From Pseudoxanthomonas sp. PXM01 (GTDB lineage Bacteria; Pseudomonadota; Gammaproteobacteria; Xanthomonadales; Xanthomonadaceae): 64,000 nt of DNA. This document shows positions 40,321-49,298 of the stretch, in pieces. A program made the translations under genes and the position numbers. The stretch lies in contig NZ_JACVAJ010000001.1 of the NCBI RefSeq assembly GCF_014851815.1, positions 558,001-622,000 on the forward strand. Reading direction: 5' to 3'. Positions within the stretch are counted from its first letter, which is position 1, and every line of letters starts with the position of its first letter. A model generated the notes under the pieces. That model was not told the origin of the DNA. It saw nothing but the letters and a program-made list of their open reading frames with translations, and did no database searches.

Positions 40321-40881
40321 ATGAACGCCATCAACGCCGGCTTCGGCGTGCAGATCGCCCCAGGCACGCTGCGTCTGCAGCGCTCGCTACCCGGCCCCAT
40401 CGAACGCGTCTGGCATTACCTGACCGACAGCCAGGCCCGGGGCAGCTGGCTCGCGTTCGGTCCGATGGACCTGCGCGTCGGCGGGGACGTGCGGCTGGAG
40501 TTCCACAACGATGATCTGTCCGAACATCGCGTGCCGACGCCCGAGCGATACCGCACCGAGGACGGCTGCCATCGCCAGTCAGGCCAGGTCACTGCCTGTG
40601 AGCCACCGCACCTGCTGGCGCATACCTGGGGAGAAGCCGACGGCAGCTCCTCCGAGGTGCGTTTCGATCTGCAGCCCGATGGCGATCGTGTCCTGTTGAC
40701 CATTACCCACGCCCGCCTGCCGGATCGCGACGCACTGCTCAGCGTGTCCGCCGGGTGGCACGCGCACGTCGGCATCCTCATCGACCGGTTGGAAGGTCGC
40801 CCGCCGGGCAATTTCTGGGTGGCGCACGAAGCGCTGGAAACGGCATACGCGGACCGGTTGCCGGGTGGCGCGGCGGCCTGA
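40321..40881 (+). CDS. SRPBCC family protein
   Basis: A 186-residue relative of the preceding protein. LQRSLPGPIERVWHYLTDSQ, HTWGEADGSSSEVRFDL and the final GWHAHVGILIDRLEGRPPGNF helix define the Bet v1-like fold. It is the last of the ArsR-SRPBCC-SRPBCC set. The ligand is unknown. The gene of the DUF6164 protein converges on it with a 3-base gap. Confidence 0.9.
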   Translation: MNAINAGFGVQIAPGTLRLQRSLPGPIERVWHYLTDSQARGSWLAFGPMDLRVGGDVRLEFHNDDLSEHRVPTPERYRTEDGCHRQSGQVTACEPPHLLAHTWGEADGSSSEVRFDLQPDGDRVLLTITHARLPDRDALLSVSAGWHAHVGILIDRLEGRPPGNFWVAHEALETAYADRLPGGAAA

Positions 40882-40884
40882 GCG

Positions 40885-41247
40885 TCAGAGCAACAGCCAC
40901 GGCAAGGCCAGCGTCAGCACGATGATCGCCACCATCGCCGCCAGCATGCCGATGACGTAGCCCGGCCGCGCCTGCAGCAGCCCCATGAACGTCTCCGCCC
41001 GCCCCTCGCGCTCGTCCGCCGCCTGGCGCGCGCGCGCCTGGTCACGCCGACTCGCCTGGTATTCGGCCATCAGCGTCCTGGCGCGTGCCAGCTGGTCCAC
41101 GTCCTCGATCCACAGCCCGCCTGCGGAGATCCCCCACGGGCTGGGCTGGGTTTCGTAGAAATCGATCGCGTTCGAGCGCAGAAGGTCGCGGACCTCGTCG
41201 GCTTCGTCACCGGGCACGTTGCGCAGGTTCAGGAAAAGTTTCGCCAT
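40885..41247 (-). CDS. DUF6164 family membrane protein
   Basis: A 120-residue protein with a soluble N-terminal domain (KLFLNLRNVPGDEADEVRDLL, a ferredoxin-like fold often called putative signal-transducing), a charged Arg/Ala helix and one C-terminal membrane helix (about residues 97-119). It matches the DUF6164 pattern of Xanthomonadaceae and relatives. Role unknown. It is divergent from the FKBP gene. Confidence 0.82.
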   Translation of the reverse strand: MAKLFLNLRNVPGDEADEVRDLLRSNAIDFYETQPSPWGISAGGLWIEDVDQLARARTLMAEYQASRRDQARARQAADEREGRAETFMGLLQARPGYVIGMLAAMVAIIVLTLALPWLLL

Positions 41248-41335
41248 GCGGGCAGTGTACCCGGTGCGTCTACGCAGCCCGTCGCGCAGGATCGGTTACC
41301 CTGCGCGCCTCTCGCCCCACCGGATGACGTCCTCG

Positions 41336-41770
41336 ATGCGTACCCTGCTGCTCGCTGTTTCGCTGACCCTGCTCGCCGCCTGTACGCCTGCCGGCCCGCC
41401 CCCGGGAGGCAGCGTCGCCGAACTGGAGCGCATCGACACGCTCGCCGGCACCGGTGCCGTGGCGACCAGCGGGAGCGATGTCAGCGTGCACTACACCGGC
41501 TGGCTGTACGACGAGAACGCCCCGCAGCAGCGCGGCATGAAGTTCGACAGCTCGGTCGACCGTGGCAAGCCCTTCACCTTCCTGCTGGGCGCTGGCCAGG
41601 TGATCCGTGGCTGGGACGAAGGCGTGGCCGGCATGAAGATCGGCGGCAAGCGCACGCTGAAGATTCCTGCCGACCTGGGCTACGGCAGCAAGGGCGCGGG
41701 CGGCGTCATCCCGCCGGGGGCCTCGCTGGTGTTCGATGTCGAGCTGCTCGACGTCAAGCCGCACGACTGA
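41336..41770 (+). CDS. FKBP-type peptidyl-prolyl isomerase lipoprotein
   Basis: A 144-residue protein with a lipoprotein signal (lipobox LLAAC) and one FKBP domain. VSVHYTGWLYDE, KFDSSVDRGKPFTFLLGAGQVIRGWDEGVAGMKIG and YGSKGAGGVIPPGASLVFDVELL make up the full domain. It should catalyse cis-trans proline isomerisation in the periplasm. An in-frame ATG at 41324 would add four residues. The serine hydrolase gene converges 4 bases later. Confidence 0.93.
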   Translation: MRTLLLAVSLTLLAACTPAGPPPGGSVAELERIDTLAGTGAVATSGSDVSVHYTGWLYDENAPQQRGMKFDSSVDRGKPFTFLLGAGQVIRGWDEGVAGMKIGGKRTLKIPADLGYGSKGAGGVIPPGASLVFDVELLDVKPHD

Positions 41771-41774
41771 TCCG

Positions 41775-43385
41775 TCAGTGCTTGTCGTCCGCGACCGGCG
41801 CCAACCGCAGGTCGTGGAAATCGAAGCTGAAATCCGTCAGCGGCGAGATCGCCTCCATGCGTGCCTCGCGGATGCCGCCGTCCGGCTTCAGCGAGTAGGT
41901 CAGGAAGGCATCGGCATTGAGCCAGCGCTCGCGCCAGCGCACCACGAAGGTGTCGTGCTGCCATGGCTGCAGGTCGCCGACCAGTTCCGGCGTGCGGCTG
42001 AAACGCAGGACCAGGCCGTTGCCCTCCTGCGCCACCACCACGTCGCCGTACCACGGGTCGCGCAGCGTGCCGGCGTACTTCGCCAGCGGCAGCGAGGGCT
42101 TCGAACCCTCGTCGCGCGCGGCGAGCAGCTTCTGCCAGTGTTCGTCGGCGTTGTCCTTGGACTGCGCCACCTGCGCCCGGTAGGCCGCCAACCAGTCGGT
42201 GCCGCTGTCGGCCAGGTAGGCATCCAGCACTTTCAGCGTGATCGCGTTGAAGGCGGCGCCCACTTCCTGGTTGGTCAGCACCACCACACCCAGCTTCTGC
42301 TCCGGCACCAGCGTCACCCGCGAGACCATGCCCGGCCAGCCACCGGTATGCCAGACGAGCTTGCGGCCCTGGAAGTCGGACACCATCCAGCCCTCGCCGT
42401 AGCCGAGGAAGTTCGGCTTCGCGGCCTTCAGCGCCTCGATCTTCGGTTCGGCGATCGGGATCGGCGTGACCAGCGACCACATCGCCTGCTGGCGTGCCGG
42501 CGTGAACAGCGCCTGCGCGCGGCCGTTGGCGTCGCGGTAGGTGCCACCGGCGAGCTGCGCGTTCATCCATCTGGCCATGTCGGTGACGCTTGAATAGATC
42601 CCGCCCGCACCGGCGACATTGCGCCAGGTCATTCGCGGTGCCGGTTGCAGCGTGGTGAAGTCGGCCTTGGCATGGCCGGTGGCGACGTTGTCGCCGGGCT
42701 TCAGCGCATCGCTGTTGTAGCGCGTCTCGCGCATGCCCAGCGGCTGGAAGAAGCGCGTCCGCAGGAACTGGTCGTACGACTGGCCGCTGGCCTCCTCGAC
42801 GACCAGCTGCGCCACGCCGTAGAGGATGTTGTCGTAGGCGTAGCGCTCGCGGAAGCCGCCGGTGAGCGGTACGTCGCGCAGGCGCTCGGCGACCTCGCGG
42901 TTGCTGTAGGTGGTGGTGGGCCAGAACAGCAGGTCGCCCGCGCCCAGGCCCAGGCCACTGCGATGGACCAGCAGGTCGCGGATGCGCATCTCGCGGGTGA
43001 CGTAGGGATCGGCCATGCGGAACCACGGCAGGTGGTCGATCACCCGGTCCTCCAGCGTCAGCTTGCCCTCGTCGGCCAGCACCGACAGCGAGGCGGCGGT
43101 GAAGGCCTTGGTGTTGGAGGCGATGGCGAACATCGTATGCGCGTCGACCTGCGCCGCCTTGCCCAATTCGCGCTCGCCCCAGCCTTTGGCCAGCACCACC
43201 TCGCCGTCCTTGACCACGGCCACGGCGATACCGGGAACATCGAAGGCTTCGCGGACGGACTCGACGTAGGCATCGATGTCCTGCAGCGCCGGCGGCGGTG
43301 CGGCCTCCTTCGCGGCCGCGCCGGACGCTAGCAGGCAGAGCAGCCAGAGGGCGCGACCCGTGGTCGCCGGCAGGTTCGAACGCAT
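41775..43385 (-). CDS. Periplasmic beta-lactamase-fold serine hydrolase
   Basis: A 536-residue protein with a signal peptide ending about AAA-KEA. The penicillin-binding motifs are SxxK at S90-N-T-K93, YxN in AYDNILYG, and HTGG in WHTGGWPGM. After the class-C-like domain comes a C-terminal lipocalin-like DUF3471 domain (from about residue 420). Such proteins are esterases or peptidases more often than beta-lactamases. The start is ATG 43385. It is divergent from the flavoprotein gene. Confidence 0.9.
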   Translation of the reverse strand: MRSNLPATTGRALWLLCLLASGAAAKEAAPPPALQDIDAYVESVREAFDVPGIAVAVVKDGEVVLAKGWGERELGKAAQVDAHTMFAIASNTKAFTAASLSVLADEGKLTLEDRVIDHLPWFRMADPYVTREMRIRDLLVHRSGLGLGAGDLLFWPTTTYSNREVAERLRDVPLTGGFRERYAYDNILYGVAQLVVEEASGQSYDQFLRTRFFQPLGMRETRYNSDALKPGDNVATGHAKADFTTLQPAPRMTWRNVAGAGGIYSSVTDMARWMNAQLAGGTYRDANGRAQALFTPARQQAMWSLVTPIPIAEPKIEALKAAKPNFLGYGEGWMVSDFQGRKLVWHTGGWPGMVSRVTLVPEQKLGVVVLTNQEVGAAFNAITLKVLDAYLADSGTDWLAAYRAQVAQSKDNADEHWQKLLAARDEGSKPSLPLAKYAGTLRDPWYGDVVVAQEGNGLVLRFSRTPELVGDLQPWQHDTFVVRWRERWLNADAFLTYSLKPDGGIREARMEAISPLTDFSFDFHDLRLAPVADDKH

Positions 43386-43482
43386 CGTGTATCCCGTGTC
43401 TGGAGGTCCGCGCGACGATACCGCATGGCGTACGCGCCCTGCGCCTGCCGGAAGCGGCGGACGGTCACGGCATACTATGCGG

Positions 43483-44745
43483 ATGCCTGCGCAACGCCCC
43501 GAAGATTCCGCCTCCCCGTCCACCATCGCCGTCATCGGTGGCGGTCCTGCCGGGTTGATGACGGCCGAAACCCTGCACGCCGCCGGGCTGCAGGTCGACC
43601 TGTACGACGCCAAGGGCTCGGTGGGACGCAAGTTCCTGATCGCCGGCAAGGGCGGAATGAACCTGACCCACTCCGATCCCTTCGAGGTGTTCGTCACGCG
43701 CTATGCCGGGCGTCGCGACGACGTCGCCACGTGGCTACGCGACTTCGATGCCGACGCCCTGCGCGCGTGGGCGCGCGGTCTGGGCGTGGAAACCTTCATC
43801 GGCACCTCGGGGCGCGTGTTCCCATCCGACCTGAAGGCGGCACCGCTGCTGCGCGGCTGGGTGCGGCGGCTGCGCGAACAGGGCGTGCGCTTCCACGTGC
43901 AGCACCGCTGGCTCGGCTGGAACGACGCCGGCGCGCTGCGCTTCGCGACGCCCGAGGGAGAGATCGCCGTACAGGCCGATGCCACCGTGCTGGCGATGGG
44001 CGGCGGCAGTTGGCCCGAGCTGGGCTCCGACGGCGCGTGGGTAGAACCGCTGGAAGCCGAAGGCATCGCAATCGCACCGCTGCAGCCATCGAACTGCGGT
44101 TTCGACATCGGCTGGAGCGAGCACCTGGCCACGCGCTTCGCCGGTGAGCCGCTCAAGCCCGTCGTCGCGCACTGGCAGGACGCCGACGGTGTTGCGCACC
44201 AGCGCCAGGGCGAATGCGTCCTTACCGCCACCGGCATCGAAGGCAGCCTGGTCTACGCCCTGTCGCCGATGCTGCGGGACGCCATCGCGCGCGATGGCCA
44301 CACCACGCTGGTGCTGGACCTGCTGCCCGGTCGCGAGGAAGCGGACCTCGCCCGCCGTCTCGCCAAGCCGCGCGGCTCGCGAAGCCTGAGCGAACACCTG
44401 CGGCGCGAGGCCGGCGTTGCCGGCGTGCGCGCGGCGCTGTTGTACGAAGTCCTGGACAAGGCGGCGCTCGCGGATCCCGCGCGCATCGCGCGGACGCTGA
44501 AGCGTTTTCCGTTCCGCCTGCAGCGCACGCGTCCGATCGCCGAGGCGATCAGCAGTGCCGGCGGGATTCCGCTGGAGGCACTGGGCCCGCAGCTGATGCT
44601 GCACACCCTGCCCGGCGTGTTTGCCGCCGGCGAGATGCTCGACTGGGAGGCGCCCACCGGCGGCTACCTGCTGACGGCCTGCTTCGCCAGCGGCCGGCAC
44701 GCCGCGCATGGCGTGATCGACTGGCTGGCGCAACGCAGCGCCTGA
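43483..44745 (+). CDS. TIGR03862-type flavoprotein (HI0933 family)
   Basis: A 420-residue FAD protein. The Rossmann motif is IAVIGGGPAGLMTAETLHAAG, followed by VGRKFLIAGKGGMNLTHSD, the TIGR03862 variant of the family. The C-terminal GEMLDWEAPTGGYLLTACFASGRHAA closes the FAD domain. It is a paralogue of the protein at 32202-33383. ATG 43483 or ATG 43477, two codons upstream, could be the start; CATACT just upstream may be a -10 box, in which case the message would have almost no leader. Confidence 0.88.
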   Translation: MPAQRPEDSASPSTIAVIGGGPAGLMTAETLHAAGLQVDLYDAKGSVGRKFLIAGKGGMNLTHSDPFEVFVTRYAGRRDDVATWLRDFDADALRAWARGLGVETFIGTSGRVFPSDLKAAPLLRGWVRRLREQGVRFHVQHRWLGWNDAGALRFATPEGEIAVQADATVLAMGGGSWPELGSDGAWVEPLEAEGIAIAPLQPSNCGFDIGWSEHLATRFAGEPLKPVVAHWQDADGVAHQRQGECVLTATGIEGSLVYALSPMLRDAIARDGHTTLVLDLLPGREEADLARRLAKPRGSRSLSEHLRREAGVAGVRAALLYEVLDKAALADPARIARTLKRFPFRLQRTRPIAEAISSAGGIPLEALGPQLMLHTLPGVFAAGEMLDWEAPTGGYLLTACFASGRHAAHGVIDWLAQRSA

Positions 44746-44753
44746 GTGGTCGT

Positions 44754-44805
44754 CCGCAGGGGCTGCGGCGCGCACCCCGGGAAGTGCGTGCCGCAGCGGC
44801 TGCGG
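44754..44805. terminator. Long imperfect hairpin after the flavoprotein gene
   Basis: A 14-bp inner stem (44762-44775 with 44784-44797, one G-T pair) is extended by a 6-bp outer stem CCGCAG/CTGCGG, with a 2x2 GG internal loop between. The loop is CCCGGGAA. No T-run follows, and the next 120 bases are gene-free and A/T-richer. Confidence 0.55.
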
Positions 44806-44921
44806 AACGTGGGCGGCACGATACGCGACGACGTGTTGAAGTCCGGTTAGCGTTTCAAAGCAGTTTTATTACAGACATTTACGGCCGGATGTGCATGCTT
44901 GTCCTCACGCGGCATGCACCG

Positions 44922-45134
44922 TCATTCTGCTTCGTCACCCGCCGGTCTTTCCGCGCCACCTTCGCGGCGCGCCTTCGCCGCCACGTACATGTTGTCGACC
45001 AGGTTCGGATAGCGCCGGCCCGCTGCCGCAGCGCGAGCGCGGGCTTCCTCCACCTGCGCCGCTGTCAGCTTCAGCCCGCCACCACGCCGTTTCGGCGCAG
45101 GGCGTTGCCAGGGGCCGGGCTTGCGCGTCGCCAT
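44922..45134 (-). CDS. Small basic protein of unknown function
   Basis: A 70-residue basic protein. After KPGPWQRPAPKRRGGG it has LTAAQVEEARARAAAAGRRYPNLVDNMYVAAKARR, which looks like a helix-turn-helix-sized segment, and an acidic end. I do not recognise the family, though similar short proteins precede RidA genes in relatives. It ends and begins tightly (3 bases after the RidA stop), so it is likely co-transcribed with it. Confidence 0.65.
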   Translation of the reverse strand: MATRKPGPWQRPAPKRRGGGLKLTAAQVEEARARAAAAGRRYPNLVDNMYVAAKARREGGAERPAGDEAE

Positions 45135-45137
45135 GCC

Positions 45138-45482
45138 TCAGACCGCGGCAGTCACCACGATCTCGATCAGCCATGCAGGACGCGCGAGGTTGGCCTGCAC
45201 GGTCGCGCGCGGCGGCGCGTTGCCTTCCGGCACCCACGCATCCCACACGCGGTTCATCGCCTCGAAGTCCTGCAGGTCCTTGATGAAGATTTCGGCACGC
45301 AGGATCTTCGACTTGTCGGTCCCTGCACGCGCCAGCAACGCGTCGATCTCGCCCAACACCTGCTGGGTCTGTCCGGCGATGCCTTGCGTGGCGTCTTCGG
45401 CGATCTGGCCGGCCAGGTACACCACGCCATTGTGGATGGCCATCTCGGACAGTCGCGGGCCTACGTCGAAGCGTTGGATCAT
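45138..45482 (-). CDS. RidA family enamine/imine deaminase
   Basis: A 114-residue RidA/YjgF protein. The AIHNGVVYLAGQIAEDATQGIAGQT start, the PPRATVQANLARPAWLIEIVVTAAV end and the conserved Arg in PPRATV are those of the enzyme that hydrolyses 2-aminoacrylate-type intermediates from pyridoxal enzymes. ATG 45482 is preferred to the much longer open frame upstream, which overlaps the membrane protein gene. AGGA lies upstream. Confidence 0.9.
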   Translation of the reverse strand: MIQRFDVGPRLSEMAIHNGVVYLAGQIAEDATQGIAGQTQQVLGEIDALLARAGTDKSKILRAEIFIKDLQDFEAMNRVWDAWVPEGNAPPRATVQANLARPAWLIEIVVTAAV

Positions 45483-45511
45483 GGGGATTCCTCCGTTGTT
45501 GAATGGGCAGC

Positions 45512-46174
45512 TTAGCGCTGCGGCCGCACCACCGCACCGGATGCCGCGCGCCATAGCCACCACCCGCCGAGCCACATGGCGATGACGATCAGCGCGATCA
45601 GCAGTTTCTGCACCCAGCCCGGACCTGCGGGCGGCCAGAGCGCATGCAGCCACAACAGGGCGTAGCAGATCGATGACCACGCGGCGGCCAGCGGAAAGTA
45701 CCGACGCCACGCCTCGTCCAGGCGGAACCGCCACGCCTGCAGCAACATGCCGGTGGTGACGCAGAGGAACGCGGTGATCGCGCAGGTGTGATGGAACCAG
45801 TGATGGAAGTCCGGCGCCGACTGCGGCAGCCAGGAATCGCCGAGCGCCACGCCCGCCAGCCCCGCGGCGCCCATGCAGAACAGCAGCAGCGGCGCCGCGC
45901 TGCGCGCCCTCGACGACAATTGCGCGCGCAAGCCCATCGCGAGCACCACGATGGTCGCAGCGAGCACGCAGTACGTGGTTCGCAGCAGCAGCCCCCAAGG
46001 GCCGAGCAGATACTGGCTCAGGGTAGCCCGCTGCCAGTCCAGGTCGCCCCGCACCAGTTGCAATGACCCCGCCACCATCAGGAACCCGACCGCACCGGTC
46101 ATCGCGGCCAACCCGGCCAACCGGATCGGCGTTGGAGGGGACAGCCGCTGGGCGGCAGGTCGGGGCTCGGGCAT
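45512..46174 (-). CDS. DUF998-like integral membrane protein
   Basis: A 220-residue protein with about six membrane helices after a short Pro-rich cytoplasmic start. DLDWQRATLSQYLLGPWG and FHHTCAITAFLC are the features of the DUF998 group. Function unknown. It precedes ridA on the same strand with a 29-base gap and diverges from the MASE2 cyclase gene. The start ATG 46174 is chosen because the upstream frame is Arg/Pro-rich and unlike coding sequence. Confidence 0.85.
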   Translation of the reverse strand: MPEPRPAAQRLSPPTPIRLAGLAAMTGAVGFLMVAGSLQLVRGDLDWQRATLSQYLLGPWGLLLRTTYCVLAATIVVLAMGLRAQLSSRARSAAPLLLFCMGAAGLAGVALGDSWLPQSAPDFHHWFHHTCAITAFLCVTTGMLLQAWRFRLDEAWRRYFPLAAAWSSICYALLWLHALWPPAGPGWVQKLLIALIVIAMWLGGWWLWRAASGAVVRPQR

Positions 46175-46350
46175 CGGCGGATCACGCAGGGAAGACACCG
46201 GATTATCGTCCAGCCGCTCAAGAATCCGTGCGGGCGGCCGCCCTGTTAGGCATGACTCCGCAGCGTGCCCGCCATCACGCTTTGACCTACACTCCGCCAT
46301 CCCCCGGCGCCCCGGGGATGGCCGCCACGAGCAAGGGGACTCCAGCGCCA

Positions 46351-47433
46351 ATGCCGTTCACCGCACCGCCCGGGACCGATCCGGAGCGCCATACCCAACG
46401 CCTGCCGCGCCGGATCTACCGGCTGCGGGTGCTCGGCATGGGGTTGAGCGCGCTGCCGATCGGCATGGTCCTGCTGGAGAACCAGGCGGGCGCGGGCCAC
46501 TGGCTGTTCCTGCTGTTCACCACGGTGCTGTGGCCGCAGCTCGCGCTGTGGCTGGCGCTGCGCCACCGGGTGCCGTTCCGCGGCGAGATCCGCAATCTGC
46601 TGGTCGACTCGATCCTCGCCGGCATGTGGGTGCCGCTGATGGGCTTCAACCTGCTGCCCAGCGTCCTGCTGGTGACCCTGGCCACGGTGGACAAGATCAG
46701 CACGGGCATCGACCGGCTCTGGTACTGGTCGCTGCCGCTGATGGCCGCCGGTGCGGTGGCCGCAGGCACGGCGACCGGGTTCGAAATGCAGGCGGTCACC
46801 AGCATGCCGGTGATGGTTGCGTGCCTGCCGATGCTGCTGATCCACACGATCGCCGTCAGCCAGGCCAGCTACCACCTGGTGCGCAAGGTGAAGCGGCAGA
46901 ACCGGCAACTGGACGAACTGAGCCGGCGCGACACGCTGACCGCGCTGGACAGCCGCCGTTACTGGCAGGAACAGGCGGCACTGCTGCTCGACCAGTGCGC
47001 GGCGACCGGCGAGCCGGCCACGCTGCTGATGATCGACATCGACCACTTCAAGACGATCAACGATCGTTACGGCCATGCCGCGGGCGACGACGTGCTGCGG
47101 GCCACGGCGGAGGTGATCCGCCACAGCATCCGTGGCCACGACGCGGCCGGCCGGCTGGGCGGCGACGAATTCGCGGTGCTGCTGCGCGGCACCGACGTGG
47201 AGGCGGCCGGCATCGTGGCGCAGCGCATCCGCGAAGGCGTCCAGGCGTTGCAGGTGGACAGCGCGCCGGGGCTTCGCCCCACCGTCAGCCTGGGCCTGGC
47301 GAAGACGACGGGAGCCGCGGGCTTGCGGGCCTGGCTGGAAGCGGCCGACCGGGCGCTGTACCAGGCCAAGAGCCGGGGCCGCAACCAGCTGGCGATCGAC
47401 GACGGCCTGCGGGCGATCGTCGACACGCCCTGA
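46351..47433 (+). CDS. MASE2-GGDEF diguanylate cyclase
   Basis: This membrane diguanylate cyclase makes cyclic di-GMP. Residues about 15-175 form a MASE2 sensor (RRIYRLRVLGMGLSALPIGM, then VDSILAGMWVPLMGFNLLPS) with several membrane helices, as in DgcC/AdrA. The GGDEF domain follows with the active motif GGDEF at about residue 270 and an intact I-site, RGHD, five residues before it. Starts at 46351 (360 residues) or 46318 (371) are possible; AAGGGGA sits upstream of the first. It converges on another cyclase gene 9 bases away. Confidence 0.93.
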   Translation: MPFTAPPGTDPERHTQRLPRRIYRLRVLGMGLSALPIGMVLLENQAGAGHWLFLLFTTVLWPQLALWLALRHRVPFRGEIRNLLVDSILAGMWVPLMGFNLLPSVLLVTLATVDKISTGIDRLWYWSLPLMAAGAVAAGTATGFEMQAVTSMPVMVACLPMLLIHTIAVSQASYHLVRKVKRQNRQLDELSRRDTLTALDSRRYWQEQAALLLDQCAATGEPATLLMIDIDHFKTINDRYGHAAGDDVLRATAEVIRHSIRGHDAAGRLGGDEFAVLLRGTDVEAAGIVAQRIREGVQALQVDSAPGLRPTVSLGLAKTTGAAGLRAWLEAADRALYQAKSRGRNQLAIDDGLRAIVDTP

Positions 47434-47442
47434 TCCGGGCCC

Positions 47443-49248
47443 TCAGGCGCCGAGGTGCTCGGCGCGATCGCGGTGCGGCATCTCCAGCACGTTGCTGGCG
47501 GCGCGGACGTTCTCCTGCTCCGCGTCGTACACGCAGACACGGTTGCGGCCGGCGTGCTTGGCGCGATACAGCTGCTTGTCGGCCTGCGAGAGCAGCTTGG
47601 CCAGGCTGTAGCCCGACAGCTGGCTTGAGGTCACGCCGAAGCTGCCGGTGATGGCGAACACGTGCCCGGTCTCGCGGGTCTCGATCTGGGCCAGGCGCAC
47701 GCGACAGTCTTCGGCCACGCGGGCGGCGGCCCGCAGGTCGCAGCCGTACATCAGGATGGCGAACTCTTCACCGCCGAGGCGGCCGAGCACGTCGATGCGG
47801 CGGCAGAAGCCCTTGCTGGCCTCGGCCACTTCCTTCAGCGCCCAGTCGCCGGTGCCATGGCCGAAGCGGTCGTTGATGTTCTTGAAGTGGTCCAGGTCGA
47901 ACATGATCAGCGAGGCCTGCTCGCCGTTGCGCGCGCACTCGGCCAGCGCGCGCTCGGCGCGCAGGGTGAAGTGGTGGCGGTTGCAGATGCCGGTCAGGGC
48001 ATCGGTCTCGGCCATCTTCTTCAGGGACAGCTGCACGCGCTTGATCTTGAATGCCCAATAGCCGATCGAGGCGATCAGCAGCACCAGCAGGATCACGATC
48101 AGCCGCGTGTTCTGCGCGGCCTGCTGGTCGACCTTGCGCTGCAGCTGGAGCACCTGGTTCTTCTGGTCGAGCACGCTGATCTGCTGGTTCTTCTGCAGGA
48201 TCTGCTGGCGCACCAGCTGGTAAGCCAGTTCGCGCGTCTTGACCTCGTTGAGGTACGCCTTGTCGGCATTGGCGTACTTCTTGTATTGCTCAAGCGCCAT
48301 CGCCGGATCGCCGCGCATGTTCGCGATCTCGTACAGCACTCGATGAGCGACGACCAACGGCAACGATCCGTTGATCGCCGTTCCTTGCGCGACGGCCGTA
48401 TTCGCGTGCTTTTCGGCAGCGCCTATTTCGCCCAGCTTCATGCGGTAATCTGCCAGCATGGAGTGGTACTCGCCGATCAAGCGCGGATACTTCGTGGCCT
48501 CGACGTCGGACAGGTGTCTCTCCAGCACGTCGATGGCATTCTTGAGTTTGCCGTCCGCGACCCATTTGCGCGCGAGATAGGTTCGGGAGAATCCCGCCAG
48601 CAGGGATTCTTCCTGTTGCTCGCACGCCTGGATCGCGGAGAAAATCATCTCCTCCTGCACCGGCTGATGCAGGCCAAGCAGCGATTCGACGACCAGATTG
48701 CCGGCAAGGCATTTGCTACGCCCTTTCGGATCGTCTTCCAGCACTTGCTGGGCATAGTCACGGCCCAGGCTGTACTCGCCGACCTGGTTGTAGAGAATGC
48801 CGGCCGCCATGAGGCCATGGTGGCGACTGTCGCGGTCGGTGACCTGGGATGCCAGCGGCAGGGCTTCGTTGAGTGCGCTCAGTCCCTGCTCGAAACGCCG
48901 GGTGACGGCATAGGTATTCGCCAGCATGGCGCCCGCACGAAAGCGGAGATTGACGTCTTCGCTGCCCGTGCCCAGCTCCTGCAACTCCTGGATCGCCAGT
49001 TCGGACTGGCCCTTCATGAGGAAGCCGTGCGCCTTCATCAGGCGCAGCTTGTTGCGCTGTTCCTTGGTCGCACTTTCCTGCTGAAGCTCGAGTTGCGAGA
49101 GGAGTTTGTAGAAGGCGGTCGGGTCGCCCGTCCTGACTTCGTCTGCCTGCTTCAACAGCGCGTCGAATGAGGGCGCAGCGAATGCGGGTGCGCTTAGCAG
49201 CCCGAGCAAGCAACCCAGTAATCCGTACCGGAACCTACGTGCGTCCAT
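47443..49248 (-). CDS. TPR-GGDEF diguanylate cyclase
   Basis: A 601-residue protein with a 23-residue signal peptide, a periplasmic helical-repeat domain (about 25-370, several TPR-like units such as QSELAIQELQELG and MALEQYKKY), a coiled coil (QQILQKNQQISVLDQ), one membrane helix (about 400-420) and a GGDEF domain. The motif is GGEEF at about residue 492 and the I-site is RRID five residues before it, so the enzyme is probably active and feedback-inhibited. AAGGAG precedes ATG 49248. It is directly downstream of the putative borosin precursor, separated by a hairpin. Confidence 0.93.
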   Translation of the reverse strand: MDARRFRYGLLGCLLGLLSAPAFAAPSFDALLKQADEVRTGDPTAFYKLLSQLELQQESATKEQRNKLRLMKAHGFLMKGQSELAIQELQELGTGSEDVNLRFRAGAMLANTYAVTRRFEQGLSALNEALPLASQVTDRDSRHHGLMAAGILYNQVGEYSLGRDYAQQVLEDDPKGRSKCLAGNLVVESLLGLHQPVQEEMIFSAIQACEQQEESLLAGFSRTYLARKWVADGKLKNAIDVLERHLSDVEATKYPRLIGEYHSMLADYRMKLGEIGAAEKHANTAVAQGTAINGSLPLVVAHRVLYEIANMRGDPAMALEQYKKYANADKAYLNEVKTRELAYQLVRQQILQKNQQISVLDQKNQVLQLQRKVDQQAAQNTRLIVILLVLLIASIGYWAFKIKRVQLSLKKMAETDALTGICNRHHFTLRAERALAECARNGEQASLIMFDLDHFKNINDRFGHGTGDWALKEVAEASKGFCRRIDVLGRLGGEEFAILMYGCDLRAAARVAEDCRVRLAQIETRETGHVFAITGSFGVTSSQLSGYSLAKLLSQADKQLYRAKHAGRNRVCVYDAEQENVRAASNVLEMPHRDRAEHLGA

Positions 49249-49266
49249 CTTCAGACTCCTTGGCTT

Positions 49267-49293
49267 GGACGGCCGGGCGATGCCCGGCCGTCC
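49267..49293 (-). terminator. Perfect hairpin between precursor gene and TPR-GGDEF gene
   Basis: GGACGGCCGGGC-GAT-GCCCGGCCGTCC is a perfect 12-bp stem with a 3-base loop, in the 50 bases between the precursor stop and the cyclase start. There is no T-run. It may stabilise the 3' end of the precursor message or attenuate the downstream gene. Confidence 0.7.
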
Positions 49294-49298
49294 CGTAC

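Noticed and set aside
41775..43385. Serine hydrolase as a class C beta-lactamase
   Set aside because: It has SxxK, YxN and HTGG, but also a long C-terminal domain and no typical AmpC KTG. Esterase or peptidase is more likely.
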